Shown: positions 34,402-43,845, numbered from the stretch's first letter. The stretch is DNA of 64,000 nucleotides from Citrobacter tructae (GCF_004684345.1 NZ_CP038469.1:992001-1056000), one strand, 5' to 3'. The notes: generated from the letters alone by a model not told the origin. Numbers and translations: made by a program.

Positions 34402-34514
34402 GCTTCTCTCCTTCGATTGCGTTAGCGGGGCATCTCTGACTGGTATCCGCTGATATTAATCTATTGTTCACCCTGAACATCATGTTTTTATGTTGTAACA
34501 GCAATCACTTAAAT

Positions 34515-34680
34515 ACGCTGATTGTTGATGTGACCGATCTGCCACGGATAGTGCCAGGTGATGAAGTGGTGCTGTTCGGTAACAGGGAAAGGCACAGATT
34601 AGTGCAGAGGAAGGCGAAGAAATCAACGGCGCGCTGTTCACCGAAATGCCGATTCTGTGGGGTGAAATGGATAATGGTCG
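34515..34680 (+). pseudogene. C-terminal remnant of an alanine-racemase-type gene, frameshifted
   Basis: One frame reads TLIVDVTDLPRIVPGDEVVLFG, the end-of-barrel motif of alanine racemases. After about 34582 the similarity continues in another frame, reading QISAEEGEEINGALFTEMPILWG. Restoring a single A in GGTAACAGG (giving GGT AAA CAG GGA) joins the two as GKQGKAQISAEE. No upstream part (PLP lysine domain) is present. It is followed by a hairpin with a T run on the same strand. Reads as a decayed, 5'-truncated gene between rimL and ydcH. Confidence 0.65.
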
Positions 34681-34697
34681 ATTAAGTCTTAGACAGG

Positions 34698-34729
34698 AAG
34701 GGCTTCCCATTCTTGCGGAAAGCCCTTTT
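34698..34729 (+). terminator. Terminator of the decayed racemase fragment
   Basis: AAGGGCTTCC pairs with GGAAAGCCCTT (small bulge) across a 9-nt loop and is followed by TTTT on the + strand. It points away from ydcH, fitting the vanished + strand gene. Confidence 0.7.
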
Positions 34730-34750
34730 ACACAGTGAGAGTCGTGCTAT

Positions 34751-34975
34751 TTAGCTCTCACTGACACTCTCTTTTTGCAAAATTTTGAGCAGGTCTTCCT
34801 TCAGGTGAAGTTTCTGTTTCTTCAGGCGAACAATATCCAAACTGTATCCCCGACCATCCGAACCTTCCAGTCTGGAAATCTCATGATCAAGGCTGTTGTG
34901 TTTTTCGAATAAAGACAGAAAGCGAGGGTTCTCGGATTTCAGTCGGGAAATGAGGTCTCTGTATTCTGGAAACAT
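34751..34975 (-). CDS. ydcH: YdcH (DUF465) small helical protein
   Basis: 74 aa, same length as E. coli YdcH. A hydrophilic, helical, coiled-coil-like chain (RDLISRLKSENPRFLSLFEKHNSLDHEISRLEG) typical of DUF465. Function unknown. Good ribosome site (GGGAGA) upstream. Confidence 0.93.
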   Translation of the reverse strand: MFPEYRDLISRLKSENPRFLSLFEKHNSLDHEISRLEGSDGRGYSLDIVRLKKQKLHLKEDLLKILQKESVSES

Positions 34976-35141
34976 ACTTTCTCCCTGTTAGTGGACAAAA
35001 ATGTGTAGAAAAAATACACACCTTCAGCATACCCATTTGATATAGGGAAAAATGCGAACAGGATCGAGTAAATAGCGTACAGAATCTTTCAAGAGGAATG
35101 CGGTCTGTGACTCCCCTTCAGGAGAGCCACAGAAATAGCGA

Positions 35142-36797
35142 TTAACGCATTTCGCGATCGTCGACGTACTGACGTTTATCCGGCGCTGGTGGGAAATACT
35201 GATACAGCCAGGTCTCGCTGATAGCATCGCCCTGACAACGCAGGAACATACGCATGTCTACCGGGTCGGTTGAGTCCGAAGTCGGATACCAATCAAACTG
35301 AATACGATAACCATCGATCGGCTCAACGTAGAGGATCTCAATCTGCTTTGCTTCTCCGCTGGAGAGCGTAATCACCGGCTCAATACCCTTCGGCGCTGCG
35401 GCTTTCAGGTCACCACCAACGAAGTCAACGGCAAAACGACGCGCCCATTTTTCCGGGTAATGCTCGCCTGGTGCCCATCCTTCCGGGAATCCGCCCATGC
35501 CGGTACGGGTTGCCATGACGCGTGCCAGTGGCGAACGTACCGGCGGCTGTGCGCTCCAGTACAGGCGATATTTGAACTCCAGATCGTCACCGGCTTTGAT
35601 CGCCTTCTCCGGCTGCCAGAAGCAGACGACGTTATCCAGCGTTTCACCGGTGGTTGGGATCTCCATTAAGCCAATCGTTCCCTTGCCCCACTGGTTACGT
35701 GGCTCGACCCACAGGCTTGGGCGCTTGTTGTACCAACCCATGATGTCCTGATAGTGGGAGAAGTCACGATCCAACTGCAGCAGGCCAAACCCGCGCGGGT
35801 TGTTATCGGTATAGGCATTAAACTGCAGTTTTTGCGGGTTGTTCAGCGGACGACAGATCCACTCGCCGTTGCCACGCCACATTGCCAGGCGATCGGAGTC
35901 GTGAATTTGCGGATGAATGGTGTCGCACATCCGGCGTTCATTATTGCCACAGCTGAACATGCTGGTCATCGGCGCAATACCGAGCTGCTTGATGTCTTTG
36001 CGGGCGTAGACATGGTTCTGCACATCCATGATCACCTGCGTTTTCTCACAGTGGATCACAAATTTAAACGCGCCGGTTACGCTTGGGCTATCGAGCAGCG
36101 CATACACCGTAAAGCTGGTCGCGCCCGGTTTGACCGTTTCGAACCAGAATGCGGTAAAGTCGGGAAATTCTTCTTTGCTGTCGGTGTAGGTATCTACCGC
36201 CAGGCCGCGCGCTGATAAACCATACTGATAGGTGTCATCTACGGCGCGGAAATAGCTGGCACCGAGGAAGGAAACGACATCGCGACGAGCCAGTTCCGGG
36301 GCTTTAAACACGCGGAAACCGGCGAAGCCGAGATCGGTTTGCCCTTCCAACTGTTTGGTATCCACGCCCGCATCGTTGTATTTGAACAGCTCAGGACGGA
36401 AGTGGATCTCACGCGCCATATGCGTACTGTCATCAACCGAGAACATGCGCACGCGGCGACGAAAACCCATGCCTACATGGAAGAACTGCGCGTCCAACTG
36501 ACGATTTTCAACATTGTTCCACAGAGACTGCTCTGCGTCGTACTGAATGCTGTTGTAAGCCTGCGGCGTCAGTTTAGCCAACGTATCTGGTAACGCGCGC
36601 GGCGCACCGCCCCACGGTTTTTGCGCCAAATCATGGGCCATTGATTGCAGTACGGAAAAATCAAAACGTACGGTTTTTCCGTCTGCAATGTCAGACTCTG
36701 CCGCATAGGCAGCACGGGAAAAGAGTGATGCAATACCACTGGTTCCGCACACGGCGGCCATTGCCATTGAACCTTTAATAAATCGTCTGCGATTCAT
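35142..36797 (-). CDS. opgD: Glucan biosynthesis protein D (osmoregulated periplasmic glucans)
   Basis: 551 aa. A Tat signal peptide is plain: NRRRFIKGS twin-arginine motif, then a hydrophobic core and AAYA cleavage at about residue 32. The rest is the OpgG/OpgD fold (beta sandwich plus Ig-like domain). The protein controls backbone structure of osmoregulated periplasmic glucans; OpgG is encoded elsewhere with opgH. A hairpin (about 35104-35132) lies after the stop without a T run. Confidence 0.95.
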   Translation of the reverse strand: MNRRRFIKGSMAMAAVCGTSGIASLFSRAAYAAESDIADGKTVRFDFSVLQSMAHDLAQKPWGGAPRALPDTLAKLTPQAYNSIQYDAEQSLWNNVENRQLDAQFFHVGMGFRRRVRMFSVDDSTHMAREIHFRPELFKYNDAGVDTKQLEGQTDLGFAGFRVFKAPELARRDVVSFLGASYFRAVDDTYQYGLSARGLAVDTYTDSKEEFPDFTAFWFETVKPGATSFTVYALLDSPSVTGAFKFVIHCEKTQVIMDVQNHVYARKDIKQLGIAPMTSMFSCGNNERRMCDTIHPQIHDSDRLAMWRGNGEWICRPLNNPQKLQFNAYTDNNPRGFGLLQLDRDFSHYQDIMGWYNKRPSLWVEPRNQWGKGTIGLMEIPTTGETLDNVVCFWQPEKAIKAGDDLEFKYRLYWSAQPPVRSPLARVMATRTGMGGFPEGWAPGEHYPEKWARRFAVDFVGGDLKAAAPKGIEPVITLSSGEAKQIEILYVEPIDGYRIQFDWYPTSDSTDPVDMRMFLRCQGDAISETWLYQYFPPAPDKRQYVDDREMR

Positions 36798-36990
36798 GCC
36801 TGAAAGTAAGTCCTTCTGGTCGTGTGAATGGTCCCGCGCCGGTCTTTATCTGCGGCAAGAGAGTGCACATTTCTGACCGCTCACTCTAGACAAAATTCAT
36901 TAATAATCCAATTGTTGGTCGCCGATTATCTGTACAAAATCGAAAATATTTTATGTCGATGGGAACAGACCGAATCCCGTGTAAATTCCA

Positions 36991-38334
36991 TTAAAGTAAA
37001 CCGCAGCGCCGTTTACTGCGCTCTTGCGCCTCCTGATACAGCGTAAACTCATCATACACCGCACAGCCCAGCGCCTGTTCAAACGCATCTTGACTGGCAT
37101 TGCCGTGGCTACGCGCCTGCGTTTCATTGCCCAGATTGGACTGGAAAATGCCTGCGGCGCTCACCGGCAAGAAATCTTCGTAGGTGATCGGTTGAGCCAC
37201 CAGCCAGCCTCGCTCAATCAGCGGCTGCGGGTCGTCATCCGGGCGAATCGCCTGGCGGTGCGCCTCGCCCGACGGCGTTAATCGATAGCGGAACCAGGCC
37301 AGTCCCTGCTGGCGTAGCAAAAATTCACTGTCCGGGAAGGCTTTAAACACCTCCTGCAGATGCAACTGGTGCGTCAGATTGTCTTTGCCCGTTCCAGCTT
37401 TACTCAGGAGTTCGTCATACAGCGCCCGGCCTTTTGGCGTCAGCGCCACACCACGCTGTTCGATCTCACCAAAACGTGCGGTATGGGTGCCACGCATTTC
37501 ACCGGCAAACAGAACAGCTTCCTCCAGCGCTTTAAAGCTGGTCTGACGCAGCAGAATGGGAACCTCGCGGCGCGGCGGTCCTTCAATGACGATTTTCGGT
37601 TCAATACCGCACTCTGGCATCATCGACTGCACGCGGTCGATATCCAGTGTGCGCGGCGTCAGGTGGTTGATATGACAACCGGGGAAACACACCACATCGG
37701 CAATCAGTCGGTGTTCGTTGTGCAACGCATGATAGGTCTCTTCGTCTACCGTAGCGTGCTGATGCCAGCGGAAGGTTTCCAGCGCTTGGTGCACAAACTC
37801 CTGGGCCTGCACGGACGTAAAACCGCCCTGCGCATCAAACTCGTCCAGCAGTTCGTGGCAACGACGCGTAAAGATATCGCGCCTGGCGAGGATCTCTGCG
37901 GCCCGCTGGCGTAACGCCACGTTATCGATTAATTCAAGGCGTAATAACGAGGTAAACACCCGAAACGGATTACGCGAAAGTGAGGCATCGTCGATGGGAC
38001 GAAACGCGGTGGAATGGACGGGTACGCCCGCCTGAGAGAGATCGTAATAGCTAACCGGATACATGCCCATAATGGCAAACATCCGCCGCAGTGTGGACAG
38101 TTCCTGTGCGGTACCCACCCGGATCGCACCGTGGCGCTCAACGTTCAGCCGCGCTAACTCATCCGCATTGGCCAGTTTTTCATGCAGCGTCGGATTATTT
38201 TCCAGTACCGCCAGATTCACATCAGCGACAAGTTCCAGCAGAGTGCCGTACTGCGGGACTTCCTGCTGGTACATTGCTGACATTGCCTGCGAAAATTGTT
38301 CCCGAATCTCATCTGCCGTGATGGTGTTCGCCAT
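36991..38334 (-). CDS. ydcJ: YdcJ, DUF1338 metalloenzyme (2-oxoadipate dioxygenase/decarboxylase family)
   Basis: 447 aa, the same length as E. coli YdcJ, and clearly orthologous (FPGCHINHLTPRTLDIDRVQSMMPECGIEPK). DUF1338 has a vicinal-oxygen-chelate-like fold; relatives such as HglS convert 2-oxoadipate to D-2-hydroxyglutarate. Histidines in VERHGAIRVG and GCHINHL are the probable metal ligands. Physiological substrate in this organism is inferred. Confidence 0.92.
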   Translation of the reverse strand: MANTITADEIREQFSQAMSAMYQQEVPQYGTLLELVADVNLAVLENNPTLHEKLANADELARLNVERHGAIRVGTAQELSTLRRMFAIMGMYPVSYYDLSQAGVPVHSTAFRPIDDASLSRNPFRVFTSLLRLELIDNVALRQRAAEILARRDIFTRRCHELLDEFDAQGGFTSVQAQEFVHQALETFRWHQHATVDEETYHALHNEHRLIADVVCFPGCHINHLTPRTLDIDRVQSMMPECGIEPKIVIEGPPRREVPILLRQTSFKALEEAVLFAGEMRGTHTARFGEIEQRGVALTPKGRALYDELLSKAGTGKDNLTHQLHLQEVFKAFPDSEFLLRQQGLAWFRYRLTPSGEAHRQAIRPDDDPQPLIERGWLVAQPITYEDFLPVSAAGIFQSNLGNETQARSHGNASQDAFEQALGCAVYDEFTLYQEAQERSKRRCGLL

Positions 38335-38455
38335 AATGTCATGCCTCCAGTGAATATTACCTGGAGTGTAGAGAACGCCACCGAGTCCGGTGGGAAGAAT
38401 TTACAAACTGTGATCCCGCATAAATTCCCCCACCCACGCAGACGATGAACAGAGC

Positions 38456-39358
38456 TTACTGGCGCGGTTTTAAATGATTTTCCAGCCACGGTAGCATCTG
38501 TTTTTTGCGGCTTAACATCCCTTCGACCTTGCAGGGTTGCGCGATGTCAGCCAGCTCCGTTCCGGCAAACCACAAACTGGTGTCACCTTTGTTGATATCC
38601 GTCAGCATCAGAACCACCAGCGCGGCGTGACGTTCTTCAGCATAGCGCACCATTTCCTGACGCAAATCGTCCAGCACCGGCGCAACCTGATCCAGCGCGT
38701 ACAGTTCGAGTTGCGCCACGCAGACTTGATGCCCGTGAATAGTGAACGTTTTACAATCTTTATTCAGAAGCTGTCGGGCGCTCATGCCTTCCACGCTGGT
38801 TTTGGCCGACAGCAGATCGCGGCTAAACGTGTCCAGACTCACCCCGGTTTTTTTAACTAGTGCATCCACCGCCAGGCGATCGTCAGGCGTGGTGGTGGGC
38901 GAACGTAGAGTGACAGTGTCACTTAAAATGGCACCCAACAACAAAACGGCCTCGGCGGAAGAGATCTGGCTACGCTCGTCTTCCGACATCAGTTGCCATA
39001 GCAACGTCGCGCTACTGCCGACTGGTTTGACCCACACTTCCGGCGGCAGACGAGTGACTAAACCACCGAGTCGGTGATGGTCGATAATACCGACGACGTT
39101 ACTTTCAGTCAGGGAATCCGGTCCCTGAGCGGGTTCGGTAAAATCAACCAGCCAGACATCGCTATCGGTCAACGGAAACGTCAGCAGTTCGGGCATCATG
39201 AGACCCGCGTGTTCAAAGATAAATTGCGTTTCGCGGTTAGGTTCCCCCGCGCGCCACGCCGTTGCCTGTTGACCGCGTAAGGTCAACCAGCGAGCGGTCA
39301 TCGCGGCGGTGCAGATGGCATCGCTATCAGGATTAAGGTGCCCTATTACATGTATCAT
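38456..39358 (-). CDS. DHH-family manganese-dependent inorganic pyrophosphatase-like protein
   Basis: 300 aa. Motifs of family II pyrophosphatase (PpaC): N-terminal HLNPDSDAI (residues 7-15), DFTE (about 71), the DHH triad in IIDHHRLGG (about 90-98), and a C-terminal DHHA2 domain with SRKKQMLPWL at the end, matching the substrate-binding SRKKQ motif. It would hydrolyse PPi in the cytosol with Mn2+ or Co2+. E. coli K-12 relies on the unrelated Ppa and has no gene here between ydcJ and ydcI. Confidence 0.88.
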   Translation of the reverse strand: MIHVIGHLNPDSDAICTAAMTARWLTLRGQQATAWRAGEPNRETQFIFEHAGLMMPELLTFPLTDSDVWLVDFTEPAQGPDSLTESNVVGIIDHHRLGGLVTRLPPEVWVKPVGSSATLLWQLMSEDERSQISSAEAVLLLGAILSDTVTLRSPTTTPDDRLAVDALVKKTGVSLDTFSRDLLSAKTSVEGMSARQLLNKDCKTFTIHGHQVCVAQLELYALDQVAPVLDDLRQEMVRYAEERHAALVVLMLTDINKGDTSLWFAGTELADIAQPCKVEGMLSRKKQMLPWLENHLKPRQ

Positions 39359-39579
39359 TAATCAGTGCCTTGTGATGAGAAGAGAACAATAGCCAAAGTA
39401 TAACGACCGGGTACATTCCCTTCCATGATCCCACCGCGCAGTCATGGCAGTACAAAACATAAGCAAAATAAATCAGTTGTAAGTAAAACATGATAAATGT
39501 TAATAATATTTTGCTATCAGGTTATCAAAAACCAACAACTCTACTTGCTACCAATACGGCTCTGTTTTTAACATCGCTT

Positions 39580-40503
39580 ATGGAAAAAAATGTTCTGTTC
39601 AATCAGCGTATTCGCTTGCGCCACCTTCATACTTTTGTCGCCGTTGCCCAACAGGGGACGCTGGGGCGCGCGGCTGAAACCCTAAACCTGAGTCAACCCG
39701 CCCTCTCCAAAACACTCAACGAACTGGAGCAACTGACCGGGACACGACTCTTTGAACGTGGTCGCCTTGGTGCGCAGTTAACGCTGCCCGGCGAACAGTT
39801 TCTTACCCATGCGGTAAGAGTTCTGGACGCGCTCAATACCGCCGGGCAGGCATTAAATCGTCGGGAGGAAGCGCATAATGATGTCGTGCGTATCGGGGCA
39901 CTGCCGACGGCGGCGTTGGGCATTCTTCCCGCCGTCATTGGTCCGTTTCACAAGCAGCAAATGGAGACCACGCTGCAAGTCGCTACCATGAGTAACCCGA
40001 TGATCCTGGCCGGGTTAAAATCCGGGGAAATCGACCTCGGCATTGGCCGGATGGCCGATCCGGAATTAATGGTTGGCCTGAACTACGAATTATTATTTCT
40101 TGAGTCGCTCAAGCTGGTAGTACGTCCTAACCATCCGCTGCTGCAGGAAACCATCACGCTAAGCCGAGTGATGGAGTGGCCTGTCGTGGTTTCACCAAAA
40201 GGAACCGCGCCAAGGCAGCATGCGGAAGCTCTGCTGCAAAGCCAGGGATGTGAACTGCCGCGTGGTTGTATTGAAACGCTATCGGCATCACTGTCGCGCC
40301 AGCTGACGGTGGATTACGACTACGTGTGGTTTGTGCCTTCAGGCGCGGTGCGGGAAGATTTGCGCCAGGCCACGTTGGTGTCATTGCCGGTACCCACTCA
40401 AGGGTCTGGCGAGCCAATCGGCATTCTGACCCGCGTAGACGTGCAGCTTCCCTCTGCCGCGCAGATCCTCATCGCTGCAATCCGTAAAACTGTTCCTTTT
40501 TGA
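39580..40503 (+). CDS. ydcI: LysR-family regulator YdcI
   Basis: 307 aa from ATG 39580 (MEKNVLFNQRIRLRHLHTF), equal to the E. coli protein; the open frame runs 30 codons further upstream but those residues are not conserved. N-terminal winged HTH (AVAQQGTLGRAAETLNLSQPALSKTLNELE) and a LysR co-inducer domain. In E. coli and Salmonella YdcI is a pH/acid-stress and metabolism regulator. Confidence 0.94.
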   Translation: MEKNVLFNQRIRLRHLHTFVAVAQQGTLGRAAETLNLSQPALSKTLNELEQLTGTRLFERGRLGAQLTLPGEQFLTHAVRVLDALNTAGQALNRREEAHNDVVRIGALPTAALGILPAVIGPFHKQQMETTLQVATMSNPMILAGLKSGEIDLGIGRMADPELMVGLNYELLFLESLKLVVRPNHPLLQETITLSRVMEWPVVVSPKGTAPRQHAEALLQSQGCELPRGCIETLSASLSRQLTVDYDYVWFVPSGAVREDLRQATLVSLPVPTQGSGEPIGILTRVDVQLPSAAQILIAAIRKTVPF

Positions 40504-40523
40504 TGTTTCTCGCGGCCAAAAAT

Positions 40524-40545
40524 AAAGGGACCTTATGGTCCCTTT
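40524..40545. terminator. Terminator of trg between convergent ydcI and trg
   Basis: A perfect 9-bp stem (AAAGGGACC / GGTCCCTTT, loop TTAT). On the - strand it is followed by ATTTTTGG, giving the trg terminator; it can also stop ydcI read-through. Confidence 0.85.
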
Positions 40546-40549
40546 GTAG

Positions 40550-42238
40550 TTAAAACGTTTCCCAGTTTTCTGTTTGGGATGTTGCCGATGGCGGCGGTGA
40601 ATAAACTGGCGTGGCGGCAAGGGGAACGCGTTTTTTCACGCTGCCACCCTGCAGACGAAACGTGCCGACCGCCTGGGTTAAACGCGCCGCCTGCTCTTCC
40701 AGCGAAGCCGCTGCGGCAGACGCTTCCTCAACCAGCGAGGCGTTTTGCTGCGTCACCTTATCCATCTCTGAAATCGCCTGGCTCACCTGCACGATACCCC
40801 GGCTTTGTTCATCGGAGGCTGCAGCAATTTCCAGCATAATATCGGTCACGCGTTTTACCGCATCGACAATATCCGTCATGGTATTGCCTGCAGCTACCAC
40901 TTCACCGGAGCCTTGATCAATCAGCCGCACGGATTCGCTGATCAACCCTTCAATCTCTTTTGCCGCCTGGGCACTACGGCTTGCCAGCGTGCGCACTTCG
41001 CTGGCCACCACCGCAAAGCCGCGTCCCTGTTCACCTGCCCGCGCCGCTTCGACCGCCGCGTTTAGCGCCAGGATATTGGTCTGGAAAGCAATGCTGTTGA
41101 TGACGGCAGTAATTTCGGAGATTTTCTTCGAACTGGTCGAGATATTGCCCATGGTTTGCACCACGCCAGAGACCATCTGACCACCCCGGCTGGCTTTACC
41201 GGAAGCATCTTCCGCCAGTTTGCTGGCATGATGTGCGTTATCGGCATTCTGTTTCACCGTGGCCGTTAGTTCTTCCATACTGGCCGCCGTTTGTTCAATC
41301 GCCGCCGCCTGTTCTTCGGTTCGTGAGGACAGATCGGTGTTCCCCATGGAGATTTCACTGGTGCCGCGATAGATTTCCTCTGCTCCCTGGCGCACCGTTC
41401 CCACGGTTTTCACCAGCGAATGCTGCATTGTCTGCAGATGGCGGCTCAGGCGACCAATTTCGCTGCGCCCGGTCGGTTCATCCTGCATAGTCAGATCGCC
41501 CGCGGAAATTTGCTCAATGCGCTGGGCTGCTCGCAGCAGCGGATGGATAACGGTACGGCGCAGCACCATAAACGTCATCAGCGTCAAGGCCAGCGCCAGA
41601 ATAAATGCGCCCAGCATAAAGGCCATGCCGAGTTGCGTGCGCTGGTGAGCCTGTTCACTGAGATGATTCGCCCTTGCAGTACGAATTTCAATGGCTTTCA
41701 GTAGCACCTTGTTGTAGGCGGAATCCAGCGGCCTGGCCTGTTCATTTTCATGGTTGATGATCGCTTCAAACATGCCGTTTTTGGCATACTTGAGCATCGG
41801 TTGTAAACCGTCGACATATGCCTTAAAGCTTGCGCTCAATTCAGCGTCTAACGCTTCTCCGGCGGTTGTTTTCACCGCCCGTGACAGATAAGTATTAAAA
41901 CCGTCCTGTGATTGCTTAATCCGCTTTTCCGCCTCCGCGATATTGGCCTTCATATCGTCCATTTCGGCAATACGGCTCGCCGCGCCGGCATGGATCATAT
42001 TGATACGTGCGGTGCGCAAGTGGTTAGAGCTGTTAGATAACCCCATCCTGACCTGAATTTCATCGGTCACATCGCGCTGATCGCGATCGGCCTGCATAAG
42101 AAAATAACCCGCCAGCCCCGAACTTAAGGCGAACAGCAGAAGGATGCCACCGAGAATGGAGGAAAACAGCGGAACCAGTCGGATTTGATGCAGAAAGCCC
42201 AGTTTATGCTGGGCCTGCATCGATGTTGTGTTGTCCAT
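40550..42238 (-). CDS. trg: Methyl-accepting chemotaxis protein Trg (ribose/galactose sensor)
   Basis: 562 aa from ATG 42238, giving MDNTTSMQAQHKLGFLHQ, aligned with E. coli Trg (546 aa). It has a TM1 helix (FSSILGGILLLFALSSGLAGYFL), a periplasmic four-helix sensor, TM2 (LGMAFMLGAFILALALTLMTFMVL), HAMP, and a signalling tip (ALNAAVEAARAGEQGRGFAVVASEVR). Unlike E. coli Trg, the C-terminus ends in NWETF, the CheR/CheB-binding pentapeptide of Tar and Tsr. A FliA promoter lies 53 bp upstream. Confidence 0.95.
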   Translation of the reverse strand: MDNTTSMQAQHKLGFLHQIRLVPLFSSILGGILLLFALSSGLAGYFLMQADRDQRDVTDEIQVRMGLSNSSNHLRTARINMIHAGAASRIAEMDDMKANIAEAEKRIKQSQDGFNTYLSRAVKTTAGEALDAELSASFKAYVDGLQPMLKYAKNGMFEAIINHENEQARPLDSAYNKVLLKAIEIRTARANHLSEQAHQRTQLGMAFMLGAFILALALTLMTFMVLRRTVIHPLLRAAQRIEQISAGDLTMQDEPTGRSEIGRLSRHLQTMQHSLVKTVGTVRQGAEEIYRGTSEISMGNTDLSSRTEEQAAAIEQTAASMEELTATVKQNADNAHHASKLAEDASGKASRGGQMVSGVVQTMGNISTSSKKISEITAVINSIAFQTNILALNAAVEAARAGEQGRGFAVVASEVRTLASRSAQAAKEIEGLISESVRLIDQGSGEVVAAGNTMTDIVDAVKRVTDIMLEIAAASDEQSRGIVQVSQAISEMDKVTQQNASLVEEASAAAASLEEQAARLTQAVGTFRLQGGSVKKRVPLAATPVYSPPPSATSQTENWETF

Positions 42239-42290
42239 GACCGTCGACTCTCTTGTAGGGTTTATGCGTGAAAACACGCCCGTTAGATAG

Positions 42291-42317
42291 TCATCGGCAA
42301 TCCACGAGGATTGCTTA
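42291..42317 (-). promoter_or_regulatory. Sigma-28 (FliA) promoter of trg
   Basis: Read on the - strand: TAAGCAAT, an 11-nt spacer, then GCCGATGA. This matches the FliA consensus TAAAGTTT-N11-GCCGATAA with exact spacing and a near-perfect -10. It places trg in the late flagellar regulon and implies a motile organism. Confidence 0.85.
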
Positions 42318-42407
42318 CCGCGAAAAGCGCCGGATTCGTCACACTTTCACAACATAATTCTAAAAAATTCAGGAAAGTGCCAACGGAGAATTCCGCTGGC
42401 GGATGAA

Positions 42408-43526
42408 TCAGTTATCGCCAAAGTGGATAACGGTACGAATAGACTTGCCCTGATGCATTAAATCGAACGCGTCGTTGATCTGCTCCAGCGGCAGGCGATG
42501 CGTAATAAACGGATCTAACTGAATTTTTCCGCTCATTGCTTCTTCGACCATACCTGGCAACTGGGTGCGTCCTTTTACGCCGCCAAACGCCGAGCCGCGC
42601 CAGACACGCCCGGTCACCAACTGGAACGGACGCGTTTTGATCTCCTGACCGGCACCCGCCACACCAATGATGATGCTCTCGCCCCACCCTTTATGGCAGC
42701 ATTCCAGCGCGGCGCGCATCACGTTAACATTACCGATGCACTCAAAGCTAAAGTCCACGCCACCGTCGGTGAGCTCAACAATCACGTCCTGCACAGGCTT
42801 ATCGTAATCGTTCGGGTTGATGAAATCGGTCGCGCCCATTTCGCCAGCCAGTTTGAATTTCTCCGGATTTGTATCAACGGCCAGAATACGCCCGGCTTTC
42901 GCCTGTACCGCTCCCTGAATCACTGCCAGGCCAATACCGCCCAGGCCAAACACCGCCACGGTGTCGCCCTCTTTAACTTTCGCCGTGTTATGGACAGCGC
43001 CTATCCCGGTGGTTACGCCACAGCCCAGCAGACAGACTTTGTCCAGCGGTGCCTGTGGGTTGACCTTCGCCAGCGAGATCTCTGCACAAACGGTATATTC
43101 ACTAAAGGTGCTGGTGCCCATGTAGTGATAAATCGGCTCACCGTTGTAAGAAAAACGCGTCGTGCCGTCTGGCATCAGACCTTTACCCTGGGTCGCGCGC
43201 ACAGCCTGACACAGGTTGGTTTTGCCAGACTTACAGAACTTACACTCGCCACATTCAGCGGTGTACAGCGGGATCACATGATCGCCAGGTTGCAGGCTGG
43301 TGACGCCTTCACCCACTTCAACCACAATGCCGCCGCCTTCATGGCCGAGCACCGCCGGGAACACGCCTTCCGGATCGTCACCTGAGAGCGTAAATGCGTC
43401 AGTATGGCACACACCAGTGTGGGTAATTTTAACCAGCACTTCTCCTTTCTTCGGCGGTGCGACGTCGATTTCGACAATTTTTAACGGTTGGCCGGGGCCA
43501 AATGCGACTGCTGCGCGTGATTTCAT
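42408..43526 (-). CDS. frmA: S-(hydroxymethyl)glutathione dehydrogenase (class III alcohol dehydrogenase)
   Basis: 372 aa (E. coli 369). Catalytic zinc site GVCHTDAF and GHEGGG; structural zinc cysteines CGECKFCKSGKTNLC (about 94-108); NAD-binding VAVFGLGGIGLAVIQGA. It oxidises the formaldehyde-glutathione adduct, and reduces S-nitrosoglutathione. Operon with frmR (32-bp gap). No frmB hydrolase gene follows; its place downstream is taken by trg, as with adhC in Salmonella. Confidence 0.95.
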   Translation of the reverse strand: MKSRAAVAFGPGQPLKIVEIDVAPPKKGEVLVKITHTGVCHTDAFTLSGDDPEGVFPAVLGHEGGGIVVEVGEGVTSLQPGDHVIPLYTAECGECKFCKSGKTNLCQAVRATQGKGLMPDGTTRFSYNGEPIYHYMGTSTFSEYTVCAEISLAKVNPQAPLDKVCLLGCGVTTGIGAVHNTAKVKEGDTVAVFGLGGIGLAVIQGAVQAKAGRILAVDTNPEKFKLAGEMGATDFINPNDYDKPVQDVIVELTDGGVDFSFECIGNVNVMRAALECCHKGWGESIIIGVAGAGQEIKTRPFQLVTGRVWRGSAFGGVKGRTQLPGMVEEAMSGKIQLDPFITHRLPLEQINDAFDLMHQGKSIRTVIHFGDN

Positions 43527-43558
43527 TTGTCTATTCCCATTATTGCGAGGTGATGGTG

Positions 43559-43834
43559 TTATTTTAGATAAGCGCGCAGAAGATGGCCGATTTCAGCCAT
43601 GCGCACGGCACGCTGGTCTGGGGTAGTCTCCCCGCTGACCAGTTCATCTTTCAGGTGGATCTCAACCATTTCGCCCATCAGGCCGTTGGATGCGCCGCGC
43701 ACGGCAGCGATTTGTTGCAGGATCGCCAGACAGGGTTCGCCGGACTCCAGCGCGCGTTCAAGCGCATCAACCTGCCCGCGAATACGACGGACACGCGTGA
43801 GAATGCGTTTTTTATCTTCAGGTGAATGCGGCAC
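43559..43834 (-). CDS. frmR: Formaldehyde-sensing repressor FrmR
   Basis: 91 aa, CsoR/RcnR-family all-helical DNA-binding protein. The formaldehyde-sensing residue Cys35 (GEPCLAIL) and His60 are at the expected positions. Formaldehyde cross-links the N-terminal Pro2 to Cys35 and releases DNA; Pro2 is present (MPHS). It represses frmRA. Confidence 0.95.
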   Translation of the reverse strand: MPHSPEDKKRILTRVRRIRGQVDALERALESGEPCLAILQQIAAVRGASNGLMGEMVEIHLKDELVSGETTPDQRAVRMAEIGHLLRAYLK

Positions 43835-43845
43835 ATGCCCTCCTA

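Noticed and set aside
42693..43385. 230-codon open frame on the + strand
   Set aside because: Antisense shadow of frmA; no recognised motif.
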